NCBI RefSeq assembly: GCF_030116705.1
Contig: NZ_JAOTIK010000001.1
Span: 2,685,001 to 2,749,000 of the forward strand
Direction of reading: 5' to 3'
Length of the DNA stretch: 64,000 nucleotides
DNA from: Streptomyces sp. ML-6
GTDB lineage: Bacteria; Actinomycetota; Actinomycetes; Streptomycetales; Streptomycetaceae
The position numbers were made by a program, and so were the translations under genes. Under the pieces are notes generated by a model. It saw only the letters and a program-made list of their open reading frames with translations. It did not search any database and was not told where the DNA came from. How positions within the stretch are numbered: position 1 is the stretch's first letter; the number at the start of each line of letters is the position of its first letter. Positions 1-9,164 of this stretch are shown piece by piece.

Positions 1-1732
1 CGGTGGCGTAGCGGAAGCGGATGTCGATCTTCTTGCCCGCGTAGGCGTCCAACGAGTACGAGAGCTTCTGGTACTTGCCGGAGACGTCGGTCAGGGCCGG
101 CTTGTCACTGGCGTCGCGCGGGATCGCCTTGCCGTCGGCCGTGCCGTCGATCGCGGTCCAGCTGGTGCCGCCGTTCTCCGACACCTCGGTGTAGAGGTAG
201 TCGTAGTCCTTCTCGATGTCCCACCAGCCCGCGAGGTCCAGGGACGCCTTGGACTTGCCGGTCAGGTCGACCGGGCGGGACAGGGTGTTGTTCAGGTTGT
301 CGCCCCGGTCGCTCCACCACTGCTTGGCGCCCTCGGCCGGCTTGGTGACGTCGGTGGTGACGGGCTTCTCGGGCAGCGTGACGACGAGCGCCTGCTTGTT
401 CTTGGTGTTGTACTCGGACACGCCCAGCTTGTGGACGGACTTCGTCGCGGCCTTGGCCTCGGCGTAGTCGAGCCAGCCCAGCTGGAGCTTGTCCCAGGAG
501 GTCATGTCGCCGGGCAGGTCGCCGATCTCGCCCTTGCCGCGGCCGAGCCAGGAGCCGGCCGACATCAGGGACCAGAAACCGACCGAGTTCTCGGCGGTGT
601 TGGTGGTGTCGTACAGGTCGGGCAGGCCCAGGTCGTGGCCGTACTCGTGGGCGAAGACGCCCAGGCCGCCGTTCTCGGGCTGCGCGGTGTAGTCACCGAC
701 CCAGATGCCGGTGTCGCCGATCTCGGCGCCGCCCGCCTTGTTGTCGGCCGGGCCGGTCGCGCCGGCGTTGGTGCCGTAGGCGTACCAGCGGTGGGCCCAG
801 ATGGCGTTCTCGCCCTCGGCGCCGCCACCCGCGGACTCGTCCTCACCGGCGTGGACGATCTGGAAGTGGTCGATGTAGCCGTCGGGCTCGTTGAAGTCGC
901 CGTCGTTGTCGAAGTCGTAGCGGTCCCACTGGTCGTACTGGGCGAGATCGGCCTTGATCTGCTCCTGCGTACGGCCCTTGGCCTTCTGGTCGGCGGCCCA
1001 GGCGTTCACGCCGTCCCGGATCATGTCCCAGGCGTTGGCGCAGTTGGACGAGCCGCAGTAGTTGGAGCCGTAACGGGCCTCGTTGTACGGCACCTTGACC
1101 CAGTCGGAGACCTGGCCCTCGACGGAGTAGCGCCCGGAGGACGTCTTCTCGTAGTACGTCTTCAGCGACTCCTTGCCCCTGCCCTCGCCGAAGTAGAGGT
1201 CCTGGAAGTGCTCCTGGTTGTAGTCGGCCTGCCAGGCGGTGCTGTTGTCCTTCTTGGGGTCCGGCTTGGCTATCTTGTTGTGCAGCGGGCCGGGCGTGCC
1301 GCCGTACTTCGGGACGGCGGGCTCGGGGCCGTCGCCGTCCGGGTCGAACATGGTGGTGTTGTCGACCTTGTCGCCGAACTCCACCAGGATCGTGAAGATC
1401 TTGTCGGTCTTCTCCCGGCCGAGCTCGACGTACTTCTTGTCGTCGAGCTTGACGACCTTGGAGCCGCCGCGCTTCGTGATCTTCTTGTCGCCCGCGATGA
1501 CCTGCTCCAGGGCGGCCTGTCGCTGGGCTTCCTGCTGCTCGCTGAACGGGCCCTTCAAGTCGTGCTCGTTGCCCTTGGCCGACCCCGGGTCGCGGCGGTC
1601 GACGGTGGTGCTCTTCGCGCCCGAGGTCTTGTCGTCGGCCTGGGCCGTGGCGAAGGTCGACGCCGTGGCGGCCGTGGCGGCCATGGCCACGACAATCGCG
1701 GCAGCGCGAAGCGCCCCTCTGTTTGTGGTCAC
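1..1732 (-). CDS. Secreted M6 (immune inhibitor A-type) zinc metalloprotease, 3' end outside window
   Basis: Reading leftward from GTG at 1732, this is an exported protease whose C-terminus lies beyond base 1. The start is chosen because GGGAGGA sits about 11 nt upstream and the first codons give a signal peptide: a short polar N-terminus, then an Ala/Val-rich core ending near ATAQA. The zinc site HEYGHD followed by LGLPD is at residues 362-367 (bases 632-649), the M6 form of HEXXH with Asp as likely third ligand. A charged propeptide-like stretch rich in Gln, Lys and Asp separates signal and catalytic domain. The region near base 1 reads as a beta-sandwich typical of the C-terminus of this family. 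M6 enzymes degrade extracellular protein; the substrate here is unknown. The protein stands alone, with about 370 noncoding bases upstream. Family assignment is firm; the missing end cannot be judged. Confidence 0.93.
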   Translation of the reverse strand, partial: MTTNRGALRAAAIVVAMAATAATASTFATAQADDKTSGAKSTTVDRRDPGSAKGNEHDLKGPFSEQQEAQRQAALEQVIAGDKKITKRGGSKVVKLDDKKYVELGREKTDKIFTILVEFGDKVDNTTMFDPDGDGPEPAVPKYGGTPGPLHNKIAKPDPKKDNSTAWQADYNQEHFQDLYFGEGRGKESLKTYYEKTSSGRYSVEGQVSDWVKVPYNEARYGSNYCGSSNCANAWDMIRDGVNAWAADQKAKGRTQEQIKADLAQYDQWDRYDFDNDGDFNEPDGYIDHFQIVHAGEDESAGGGAEGENAIWAHRWYAYGTNAGATGPADNKAGGAEIGDTGIWVGDYTAQPENGGLGVFAHEYGHDLGLPDLYDTTNTAENSVGFWSLMSAGSWLGRGKGEIGDLPGDMTSWDKLQLGWLDYAEAKAATKSVHKLGVSEYNTKNKQALVVTLPEKPVTTDVTKPAEGAKQWWSDRGDNLNNTLSRPVDLTGKSKASLDLAGWWDIEKDYDYLYTEVSENGGTSWTAIDGTADGKAIPRDASDKPALTDVSGKYQKLSYSLDAYAGKKIDIRFRYAT

Positions 1733-2100
1733 TTGATGCAGTCCTCCCCGGCACCCGCTGCTGCGGCCGGAAGTGAGGTGGGGCCGCGCGCAGGTACGCG
1801 TCACAAGTGACGACATTCGACCGGAGTTACTTGAAAAAAGACAGGTCTTGACTTGAACAGGCCAAGTGCACTATGCAGGAGATCATTTCCGTTATCCGGA
1901 CGTTCACCGGCCGGGCAACCGGCGCGTCATGGGCCACGGTTGGGGTACGAAATGACTCCGTGCGCCCCCTGTGCACCGGTCCTGCGGGTTAGGCCGCGCT
2001 TACTGCCTGCCCCGCTCGGGCATCCACCGTCGTAGAGTCGATTGACAGTGCGACCGCGTTGAGAGACTGCCCATCCGATGCCTTGAGGACGGATACCGCC
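1733..2100. other. Intergenic region between protease and small membrane protein
   Basis: No convincing gene. Two promoter-like stretches point rightward: TTGACT at 1848-1853 with TATGCA 18 bases later (1872-1877), and TTGACA at 2042-2047 followed by GAGACT/AGACTG near 2063-2068. The second is about 35 bases before the start codon of the gene at 2101 and is the likelier promoter for it. The first could serve an unseen transcript or be chance. Several short CTTG/CAAG inverted repeats lie around 1845-1866. Confidence 0.4.
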
Positions 2101-2466
2101 ATGCCGCATCCCACTGCCGCACAGTTCTCCTACGGTTCGGTCACCGTCGTCTTCTCGACCCTCGCCATGCTGCTGCTCTCGCGCACGGAGTCGGGCGCCG
2201 GCATCACCGTCATCGGCACCGCGGCACTCGCGCTCGGTCTGCTGGTGGCCATGACCGTACCCAACCCGTCACGCGCGAAAACGACGAAGCCGGTCCGGAC
2301 CGGTGCCGCGACCGGTGCGAACCACGACGCGGTCACCGCGGCCATGAAGGCCGAGGGCCTCACCCGCGAGGCGACCGGTTCGCCGGTCCGCGAGGTCCGC
2401 GAGGCCGGGCAGCGCTCCGGGACCCCTGCCGACGGGCAGCCGACCCGGCCTTCGCTGCGGCGCTGA
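2101..2466 (+). CDS. Small two-segment membrane protein of unknown function
   Basis: A 121-residue protein starting at ATG 2101, preceded by GAGGACGG about 10 bases upstream. An in-frame upstream start at 2059 has no ribosome site and is not preferred. Residues 10-25 and 33-50 are hydrophobic and read as two closely spaced membrane helices. The remaining two thirds is polar, rich in Ala, Thr, Arg and Gly, and looks disordered and cytoplasmic. No enzyme motif is visible. It faces the RDD genes and stands alone between the protease and those genes. Small proteins of this shape are common in Streptomyces without known function. Confidence 0.75.
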   Translation: MPHPTAAQFSYGSVTVVFSTLAMLLLSRTESGAGITVIGTAALALGLLVAMTVPNPSRAKTTKPVRTGAATGANHDAVTAAMKAEGLTREATGSPVREVREAGQRSGTPADGQPTRPSLRR

Positions 2467-2655
2467 AATCCCGTGCGGGAGCGGGTCCTTCCCCCGCTCA
2501 CCGCGCCGGGGCAGCGCGACGAGGACGGGCCGGTGTCCGCTCACCGGTCCGTCCCCGGGCCGGGCCCGCCCCTCTTCCGGCGGCCCGGCCCGGCCGACCC
2601 GTTTCGTGGCCCGGCCGATCCGGTTCGGGGCCCGGTCGGTCCGGTTCATGGCCCG

Positions 2656-3294
2656 TCAGTCGGTCTGGACGACCACCGTCTTCGCCGCCTTGTCCTGGAG
2701 GCCCTGCCGGTACGGCTTGTCCGTGAACATGAGCACGATGTTGATCAGCCACCACAGGCACGGGCAGCACAGCAGGGCCGGCAGCCACAGCACCACGGCC
2801 CGCAGGAACGACGTTCCGGTGTCCGGCACCCGGCCGTCGTCGAGCATCGCGACCCGCAACTTCATGAGGCGCTTGCCGAGGGTCCGGCCGTCCTTGTGCG
2901 TGAAGTACGTGTCGTACGCGACGTAGACGACGAGGCCGATCAGCGACCACACCATCTGGTGCCCGTTGTACGTCTGGTTGAAGACGTTGCCGTCGTCGTC
3001 CGTCACCTCGACGACGCCGCCCCACGGCAACGAAATCAGGTACAGCGGGATCGAGATGATCAGGAAGTCGACCAGCCGGGCCAGGATCCGCTTTCCGGGC
3101 TCGCCGAGCGGCGGCATGCCCGCCAGCGGGTCCGCCCCGTACGGGCCGCCACCGCCGTAGGGGCCGGGATCGTACGGCGGCGGGGGCGGAGCACTGTCGT
3201 ACGGCGAGCCCGACGGCGGCGACGGTTCCTGCGGCTTCTTGCGGAACGGGTCGTCCTCGGGCGGTTGGCCGGACGGCGGCTGATCGTTGCTCAT
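2656..3294 (-). CDS. RDD family membrane protein (short form)
   Basis: 212 residues. The first ~60 are disordered and rich in Pro, Ser, Asp and Tyr, ending in a PYGGGGPYG-like Gly/Tyr/Pro stretch. The rest is an RDD domain: GKRILARLVDFLI supplies the Arg-Asp signature, followed by three to four hydrophobic segments and the GRTLGKRLMKLRV motif typical of the family. RDD proteins are small membrane proteins, some linked to ion exchange; the substrate here is unknown. The C-terminus has DKPYRQGLQDKAAKT, shared with the next gene (DKPWRQCWHDKAAHT), so the two are paralogues sitting in tandem. ATG at 3294 is the natural start. Confidence 0.9.
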   Translation of the reverse strand: MSNDQPPSGQPPEDDPFRKKPQEPSPPSGSPYDSAPPPPPYDPGPYGGGGPYGADPLAGMPPLGEPGKRILARLVDFLIISIPLYLISLPWGGVVEVTDDDGNVFNQTYNGHQMVWSLIGLVVYVAYDTYFTHKDGRTLGKRLMKLRVAMLDDGRVPDTGTSFLRAVVLWLPALLCCPCLWWLINIVLMFTDKPYRQGLQDKAAKTVVVQTD

Positions 3295-3437
3295 GGGGGC
3301 AGTGCACCCCGGCCCCGGGGCACCCGCAACGGCTCAGGTGCGTTCGGGCGAACGGGGCTCCCCCCGGCGGGCCCGACCCGAGGGGCCCCGCCCCGGCAGG
3401 CCCCGCCCGAAGGGCCCCGGGCCCCGCCGGCCCTCCG

Positions 3438-5270
3438 TCAGCCCGCGACGAAGGTGTGCGCCGCCTTGTCGTGCCAGCACTGGCGCCACGGCTTGTCGAT
3501 CAGGCACCACAGCACCTCGACCACTCCGATCACGAGGAGCCCCAGCACGCCGTAGACCAGCCAGCGGCGCAGCGCGGCGCCGAAGGACGGGGGCTCGTGG
3601 GACTCGATGTCCCGTACTCCGAGCCCGCAGAGCTTCTTGCCGAGCGTGCGGCCCCACTTCGCCGTCGGCAGCGCCTCCAGCAGGACGCCCAGCACGAGGA
3701 ACACGCCCAGCGCCCCGCCGAACAGACCGGCCGTGGTGGAGTCGATCAGCCAGACGGTGACCGTCTCGCCGGACAGCTTCGCCGCCTCGATCTTCCCGTC
3801 GATGTGGTCCAGGGCCCGCGAGACGAGCGGGAAGCCTGCCGCGCCGGCCGGCGCCATCAGCACCACGGTGTCGATGAGCCGGGCGGCGAACCGCTTGCCG
3901 AGCCCGGCCGGCCTCGCCGCGGCCTGGGCCTGGGCGAGTTGCTGGAACGGGTCGTCGACCGGCGGCTTCCAGGGCACGACGGGCTGGTCCGGCCGGTCGG
4001 GCTGCGCACCGCCGAACTGCGGCCCGGGTTGCTGCGGTCCCGGCTGCGGAAGGCCCTGCTGCGGTCCCGGCTGCGGAAGGCCCTGCTGAGGAAGGCCCGG
4101 CTGCGGTCCCGGCTGAACTCCTGGCTGGGGGCCCGGCTGCTGAAGCCCCGACTGCTGGAGTCCCGGCTGCTGGGGCTGCACCCCGTGCTGCTGCCCCGGG
4201 AACTGAACGCCGGCGGGCTGCTGCGCCCACGGGGCCGCGCCGCCCTGCGGAGCGGGGCCGTTGGGCTCGGCGGGAGCCGAAGCGGGGGCGGGGGCCGAGG
4301 TCTGCGCGGGGAACGGGGCCTGCGCCTGCACAGGCGCCGGGGCCCGGGCCGGGTCCTGGGCCCGGCCCGGGTCCTGGGCCTGGGCCGGGTCCTGGGCCTG
4401 GTTCTGCGCGGGCGCGGGAGGCAGGCCCTGTGCCGGGGCGGGGGGCCGCGCACCCGCGCGGGAGGTGAGGGCACGGATCGTCATCGTCCCCTCCCCCGGG
4501 TCCGGTTCCGCCCCGCGGGCGGGAGCGGCCTCGCCCCCGCCGAGGGAACGGATCGTCATCGTCCCGTCGGAGGGCGGGGCTCCGGCCCCGGCCTCGCCCG
4601 CTCCTTCACCACTGCCGTCGGCGCCGACGCGGCCCTGGCGGCCGACCCGGATCGTGACCGTGTGCTCGGGGGCCCGGTCGCCGTCCGCGGCTGCGGGACG
4701 TCGCGGGTCCACGGGCGCGCCGTCGGCGGGGGCCCGGACCTCGGGCACCCGGTCGGCCGTGGCGCGGCCCGCGGGCGTACGAGGATCGCGGACGGGTTCC
4801 GCGGCGGCGGGGCCCCCGGGCTCCGACGGGTCGGAAACGCCGCCCTGTTCGCCGGATCGGCCGGTGCCGCCCCAGGAGACCCGTCGGTCGTGTTCCCCGC
4901 CGAAGCCGGTCTGCCGGGAGGCGTCGGCCTGCCAGGCGCTCGCCGGTTCGGGGCGGTTGCCCGGGGAGGGCTCCCCGTCCAGGAAGATCGGACCGGTCTC
5001 CTCCGCCGGCGCCGGCTCCGACGACTGCGGCTCCGAGGACTGCGACTGCAACTGGGACTGCGGCTGCTGCGGCTGGGACAGGGACTGCGGGCCCGACACG
5101 GCTTCGGGGAGCGCAGCGGCCGCCGACTCGCCCTGTTCCGGGGCGGGCCGACTCGTGCCGGGCACCCACGAGGCGCCGTTCCAGTACCGGACGTATCCGG
5201 GAATGGACGGGTCGGGGTAGTAGCCCTCACGGGGGCTCTCGTCACCGGGTACCGGGGTTGGGGCGCTCAT
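3438..5270 (-). CDS. RDD family membrane protein with DUF2510 and a long Gln/Pro-rich linker
   Basis: 610 residues from ATG 5270. The frame stays open further upstream, but an earlier start would add basic sequence without a ribosome site, whereas GGGAACGG lies just before 5270. Domains: DUF2510-like motif at residues ~15-40 (YYPDPSIPGYVRYWNG...W), a ~410-residue disordered stretch, then a C-terminal RDD domain with GKRFAARLIDTVV, GRTLGKKLCGLGV and DKPWRQCWHDKAAHTFVAG. The linker contains three copies of a TMTIR-like motif and a block of QPG/LQQPGPQ repeats encoded near 4010-4200. It is transcribed away from ssgG and follows its shorter paralogue. DUF2510 next to membrane domains is a common actinobacterial layout. 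The role is unknown. Confidence 0.88.
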   Translation of the reverse strand: MSAPTPVPGDESPREGYYPDPSIPGYVRYWNGASWVPGTSRPAPEQGESAAAALPEAVSGPQSLSQPQQPQSQLQSQSSEPQSSEPAPAEETGPIFLDGEPSPGNRPEPASAWQADASRQTGFGGEHDRRVSWGGTGRSGEQGGVSDPSEPGGPAAAEPVRDPRTPAGRATADRVPEVRAPADGAPVDPRRPAAADGDRAPEHTVTIRVGRQGRVGADGSGEGAGEAGAGAPPSDGTMTIRSLGGGEAAPARGAEPDPGEGTMTIRALTSRAGARPPAPAQGLPPAPAQNQAQDPAQAQDPGRAQDPARAPAPVQAQAPFPAQTSAPAPASAPAEPNGPAPQGGAAPWAQQPAGVQFPGQQHGVQPQQPGLQQSGLQQPGPQPGVQPGPQPGLPQQGLPQPGPQQGLPQPGPQQPGPQFGGAQPDRPDQPVVPWKPPVDDPFQQLAQAQAAARPAGLGKRFAARLIDTVVLMAPAGAAGFPLVSRALDHIDGKIEAAKLSGETVTVWLIDSTTAGLFGGALGVFLVLGVLLEALPTAKWGRTLGKKLCGLGVRDIESHEPPSFGAALRRWLVYGVLGLLVIGVVEVLWCLIDKPWRQCWHDKAAHTFVAG

Positions 5271-5371
5271 CACCGTTCCCGTATCTCTTCGAGGCATGAA
5301 TGCGACGGGTCCACATCTACCAGAAGCCCGTGCGCCCCCGGGCGGCTCCAGGGCTTTGGACCACTTTCCGC

Positions 5372-5416
5372 CCCCGCCAAAAATTTTTTCCCGAAGTCGC
5401 GTAATAGGTGGCGGGG
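5372..5416. promoter_or_regulatory. AT-rich core flanked by an 8-bp inverted repeat in the RDD/ssgG divergent region
   Basis: CCCCGCCA (5372-5379) and TGGCGGGG (5409-5416) are perfect inverted copies. Between them lies AAAAATTTTTT, a run of eleven A/T bases that is rare in this DNA, followed by a TAATAG-like -10 box. It lies about 65 bases before the ssgG start and about 100 bases before the RDD start. It could be a promoter with a flanking operator. No expression evidence is available. Confidence 0.4.
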
Positions 5417-5481
5417 AGGGCGCTCTCTCCTTGTGCGGGCCGGTCATGGGACCGGTCCACGGACACCGGAAGGACGCCCTC

Positions 5482-5958
5482 ATGCACACCGTCGTGGAAC
5501 GCGAGCTGGAACTCAAGCTGGTCCTGTCGCCCGAGCGCAGCATCCCCGTCCCCGCCCGGCTGACGTATCGCACGGAGGACCCGTACGCCGTGCACGTCGC
5601 CTTTCACATCGGCTCGGACTTCCCCGTCCACTGGACGTTCGCCCGCGATCTGCTGGTCGAGGGCGTGTTCCGGCCGTGCGGTCACGGGGACGTGCGGATC
5701 TGGCCGACCAAGGTCGACCAGCGGAACGTGATCTTCGTCGCTCTGACCTCGCCGGACGGGAACGCGCTCCTGGAGGTGCCCTCCGCCCAGGTGGCCGCGT
5801 GGGTGGAGCGGACGCTGCGGGTGGTCCCGCCCGGCACGGAGGCCGAGCGGCTCGGCATCGACGAGGGCCTCGCCGAACTGCTCGCCCCGCTGCCGGCCGA
5901 CGACCTGTGGCTGTGCGACCCGTGGCCGTCGGACGAGTCGCAGGACGGCGAGGCGTGA
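5482..5958 (+). CDS. ssgG: SsgA-like protein (SALP), probably SsgG
   Basis: 158 residues, within the range for SsgA-like proteins, which are found in sporulating actinomycetes and help position septa or remodel the wall during sporulation. Family features seen: LTYRTEDPYAVHVAFHIG near the N-terminus, WTFARDLLVEGVFRPCGHGDVRIWP in the middle, then an Asp/Glu-rich tail. Start ATG 5482 follows GGAAGGA by about 10 bases. The gene is divergent from the RDD pair across a 210-base region with an A/T core. The name ssgG rests on remembered gene order (an SsgG-type protein a few genes before hppD in S. coelicolor), not on an alignment; another SALP is possible. Membership of the family is secure. Confidence 0.85.
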   Translation: MHTVVERELELKLVLSPERSIPVPARLTYRTEDPYAVHVAFHIGSDFPVHWTFARDLLVEGVFRPCGHGDVRIWPTKVDQRNVIFVALTSPDGNALLEVPSAQVAAWVERTLRVVPPGTEAERLGIDEGLAELLAPLPADDLWLCDPWPSDESQDGEA

Positions 5959-6148
5959 AGGAGTCCGGCAGGAAGCACGGAAGAAGGAAGTACGGAGGGA
6001 AGTACGGAAGGGAGCGCGGGCCGGAGTGCGCGAAGGGACGCGTGAGGACGTACGGACGGGAGCGCGGGCGGAGGTGTCCCGCCGCCCGCCTCCGGAGCAG
6101 CGCCCCGCCGCCCGCGCCCCGGAGCGGTGGTGCCGGGCCGTCCGTGCC

Positions 6149-7516
6149 TCAGAACACCTTGCCGGGGTTGAGCAGTCCCAGCGGGTCGAACGCCTGCTTG
6201 ATGCCCCGGTGCACTTCGACGCCCACCTCGCCGAGTTCGCGCGCGAGCCACTCCTTCTTCAGGACGCCCACGCCGTGTTCGCCGGTGATCGTGCCGCCGA
6301 GTTCCAGGCCGAGCGCCATGATCTCGTCGAACGATTCGCGGGCCCGCCGGGACTCGTCGGCGTCGGTGTGGTCGAAGCAGACGACGGGATGGGTGTTGCC
6401 GTCGCCCGCGTGCGCGCAGACGCCGATGGTGAGGCCGTGCTTCTCGGCGATGGCCGCGGTGCCCTCCACCATCGCGGCGAGCTTCGAGCGCGGTACGCAG
6501 ACGTCGTCGATCATCGTGGCCGAGCTGACGGTCTCCAGCGCGGTGAGCGCCGTCCGGCGGGCCTGGAGCAGCATCTCGGACTCGGCCGTGTCCTCCGCCG
6601 GAACCACCTCGGTGGCGCCCGCGGCGGTGCAGAGTCCGGCGACGGCGGCCAGGTCGGCCGAGGGGTCGGGGGTGTCGAAGGCGGCGAGCAGGAGCGCCTC
6701 GGTGGTGTCGGGAAGACCCATGCCGGTCAGCCGGTTGACGGCCCGGACCGTGGTGCGGTCCATCAGTTCGAGGAGTGACGGAGTGTGACCACGCTCCATG
6801 ATCCGGCAGATCGCGTCGCAGGCGGTCGCCGCGCTCGGGAACTCGGCGGCCAGCACCAGTTGCCGCGGCGGCCGGGGCTTCAGCGCGAGCACGGCCCGGA
6901 CGACGATGCCGAGGCTGCCCTCGGAGCCCACGAAGAGCCGGGTGAGGTCGTAACCGGCGACGCCCTTGGCGGTGCGACGGCCGGTGGTGAGCAGACGGCC
7001 GTCGGCGAGGACGACGTCGAGCCCCAGGACGTACTCGGCGGTGACCCCGTACTTCACGCAGCACAGACCGCCGGACGCGGTGCCGATGTTGCCGCCGATG
7101 GTGCACGTCTCCCAGCTGGAGGGATCCGGCGGGTAGTGCAGGCCGTGCTCCTCGACCGCCCGGGACAGCACCGCGTTGACCACCCCGGGTTCGACGACGG
7201 CGATCCGGTCGACGGGGTTGATCTCCAGGATCCGGTCCATCTTCACCAGGGACAGCACGATGCAGCCGTCGGAGGCGTTGGCCGCGCCCGACAGGCCGGT
7301 GCGCGCCCCCTGCGGAACGACCGGGACGCGCAGGGCCGTCGCGGTGCGCATGACGTGCTGGACCTGTTCCACGGTGCGCGGGAGCACGACGACGGCGGGT
7401 GTGCCGGCGTCGCAGAAGCTCGCCATGTCGTGGGCGTACGAGGTCGTGACGTCCGGGTCGGTGATCAGTGCCTCGGCGGGCAGGCCCGAGCTCAGTCGTT
7501 CGAGAAGACCGTTCAT
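6149..7516 (-). CDS. FAD-linked oxidase/dehydrogenase, GlcD (glycolate oxidase) type
   Basis: 455 residues. Residues ~35-215 form a PCMH-type FAD-binding domain: VVVLPRTVEQVQHVM, then PVVPQGARTGLSGAA, and a conserved CTIGGNIGTASGGLCCVKYG flavin-binding loop. Residues ~215-455 are the FAD-oxidase C domain ending in HAGDGNTHP and TGEHGVGVLKKEWL, which carry conserved metal/flavin residues. Relatives oxidise 2-hydroxy acids (glycolate, D-lactate); substrate cannot be fixed from sequence. There are no GlcE or GlcF partner genes beside it, so it may act alone. Start ATG 7516; 88 bases separate it from the divergent TPR gene, so they may share a regulatory region. Confidence 0.93.
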   Translation of the reverse strand: MNGLLERLSSGLPAEALITDPDVTTSYAHDMASFCDAGTPAVVVLPRTVEQVQHVMRTATALRVPVVPQGARTGLSGAANASDGCIVLSLVKMDRILEINPVDRIAVVEPGVVNAVLSRAVEEHGLHYPPDPSSWETCTIGGNIGTASGGLCCVKYGVTAEYVLGLDVVLADGRLLTTGRRTAKGVAGYDLTRLFVGSEGSLGIVVRAVLALKPRPPRQLVLAAEFPSAATACDAICRIMERGHTPSLLELMDRTTVRAVNRLTGMGLPDTTEALLLAAFDTPDPSADLAAVAGLCTAAGATEVVPAEDTAESEMLLQARRTALTALETVSSATMIDDVCVPRSKLAAMVEGTAAIAEKHGLTIGVCAHAGDGNTHPVVCFDHTDADESRRARESFDEIMALGLELGGTITGEHGVGVLKKEWLARELGEVGVEVHRGIKQAFDPLGLLNPGKVF

Positions 7517-7613
7517 GATCCAAGCGTGGCACCCGGGCCCATTGGTGTGAACCCGTCCGCGGCAGCCCCCGCAAGACGCGGTGTGTTCTTATTACTGACG
7601 CAGAGTGATCGGC

Positions 7614-9089
7614 ATGGACGTCATGCCGCAGTCTCCGCAGTCCTCCGATCCGGACCGCTCGCCCCTTGACCCCTCCGGCTCTCCCGTGCCGTCGGCCGAG
7701 CTGCCGCAACCCCCGTCGCTGCGGACGACGCTGCGCAGGGCTGCCCTGGGCATGGTGGCGGGGGCGGTGCTGGTGACGGGTGCGGTGGTGGCCGTGTACG
7801 ACGACGAGGGGGAGAAGGGCCCGCCCCCGCCCGTGCCCGGCTCCGTCACCCGGGCGCTGGCCGCGACGGCCGCGGGCTCCCCCGTCGCGCTCGCCGATCT
7901 GAAGGCGCTGATCGGGGACCGGCAGCGGTGGGTGGGCGCGCATCCGTCCGACGCGCGGTCCTGGGCGGTGCTCGGCACGGCCTACGTGGAGTGGGGGCGG
8001 CGTTCCGCGGACGCGGCGTACTACGGCCGGGCCGAACGGGCGCTGAAGCGCTCGCTGGACGCCGGGCCCGGGGAGGGCGGGGACACCGCGGCCCGGGTGG
8101 GGCTCGCGGCACTCGCCAACGCCCGGCACGACTTCGGGGCGGCGAAGAGGTGGGGCGAGGCCGTACGGGCCCGGGCGCCGGAGCAGTGGGCCGTGTATCC
8201 GGCGCTGATCGAGGCCTACCGGGGCCTGGGCGACAGCAAGGCGGCGAACAGGGCGGTGGAGCGGTTCGCGGAGCTGCGTTCCGGGGTCCCGGCGCTCGTG
8301 CAGAAGGCCAGGATGTACCTGGACCGGGGGTGGCGCGAGGACGCGCTGGCGAACGCGCAGGACGCGGCGGACCGGGCCACCTCGCCGGCGCAGAAGGCGG
8401 AGTGCCTGTACCTGCTGGGCGAGCTGGCCCGGAAGCGGGGCGAGCCGGAGGAGGCAATCGCGCAGTACGGCGCGGCGCTGCGGACCGACCGCACCCACCA
8501 CCCGTCGCTCGCGGGCCGGGCCGCGGCGCTGGCGGCGCTCGGCCGCACGGACGAGGCGCAACGCGACTACCAGGCGGCCCTGGCGGGTCTCCCCCGGGCC
8601 GAGTACATGCTGGAGCTGGGTGAGTTGTACGAGTCGCTGGGGCAGGGCGGGAACGCCCGCAGCCAGTACGCCCGGCTCGCCGAGACGCTCGCCCGCGACG
8701 CCGCCCGGGGCGTGGACGACGCGCTGCTGCGCGGCCGGTTCGAGGCCGATCACGGGAACCCGGCCGAGGCGGTCGAGGTGCTGGAGGCCGAGTGGGCGCG
8801 GTCGCACCGGAGCGCGGCGGTGGCGGACGCGCTGGGCTGGGCCCTGTACCGCTCCGGCGACCCGGACGCCGCCCTGGAGTACGCGGCCCGCGCGGTCGAC
8901 ACGGGCGGGCAGAACGCCTCGTACGCGTATCACCTGGGCATGATCCAGCGGGAGTTGGAGCGGTACGGTCCGGCGCGCCGCAACCTGGAGGAGGCGCTGC
9001 GCACCGATCCGCGGTTCTCGCCCCTGGCCGGTCCGGCCGCCCGCAAGGCCCTGGACGACCTGGCCGCTCCCCCGGCGGACGGCCGGTAG
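7614..9089 (+). CDS. Membrane-anchored tetratricopeptide-repeat protein
   Basis: About 491 residues. ATG 7614 is preferred for AGAG eight bases upstream; GTG 7605 and ATG 7623 are alternatives. A short Pro/Ser-rich cytoplasmic N-terminus precedes one hydrophobic helix (AALGMVAGAVLVTGAVVAVY, residues ~45-63), so the bulk is probably outside the membrane. The remainder is a run of TPR-type helical pairs with recurrent A..LG..Y...G...A alternation (for example WAVLGTAYVEWGRRSADAAYYGRAERAL). TPRs mediate protein contacts; no catalytic motif is visible. It is divergent from the FAD oxidase and is followed by the tetR gene about 110 bases later. The partner protein is unknown. Confidence 0.85.
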   Translation: MDVMPQSPQSSDPDRSPLDPSGSPVPSAELPQPPSLRTTLRRAALGMVAGAVLVTGAVVAVYDDEGEKGPPPPVPGSVTRALAATAAGSPVALADLKALIGDRQRWVGAHPSDARSWAVLGTAYVEWGRRSADAAYYGRAERALKRSLDAGPGEGGDTAARVGLAALANARHDFGAAKRWGEAVRARAPEQWAVYPALIEAYRGLGDSKAANRAVERFAELRSGVPALVQKARMYLDRGWREDALANAQDAADRATSPAQKAECLYLLGELARKRGEPEEAIAQYGAALRTDRTHHPSLAGRAAALAALGRTDEAQRDYQAALAGLPRAEYMLELGELYESLGQGGNARSQYARLAETLARDAARGVDDALLRGRFEADHGNPAEAVEVLEAEWARSHRSAAVADALGWALYRSGDPDAALEYAARAVDTGGQNASYAYHLGMIQRELERYGPARRNLEEALRTDPRFSPLAGPAARKALDDLAAPPADGR

Positions 9090-9164
9090 GACGCCGGGCC
9101 GCCCCCGGCCCCCGCCCCCGGCTCCGGGGGCGGGCCACGGACGGTGGCGGGGCCCGCACCTGTT

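Noticed and set aside
431..1810. Long open frame on the plus strand antisense to the M6 protease
   Set aside because: It is a GC-bias shadow of the secreted protease on the other strand. Its translation is Val/Leu/Gly-rich without domains.
3456..6788. 1110-codon open frame on the plus strand over the RDD genes, ssgG and FAD oxidase
   Set aside because: It runs through several well-supported genes in other frames, and its product is Arg/Gly/Leu-rich nonsense.
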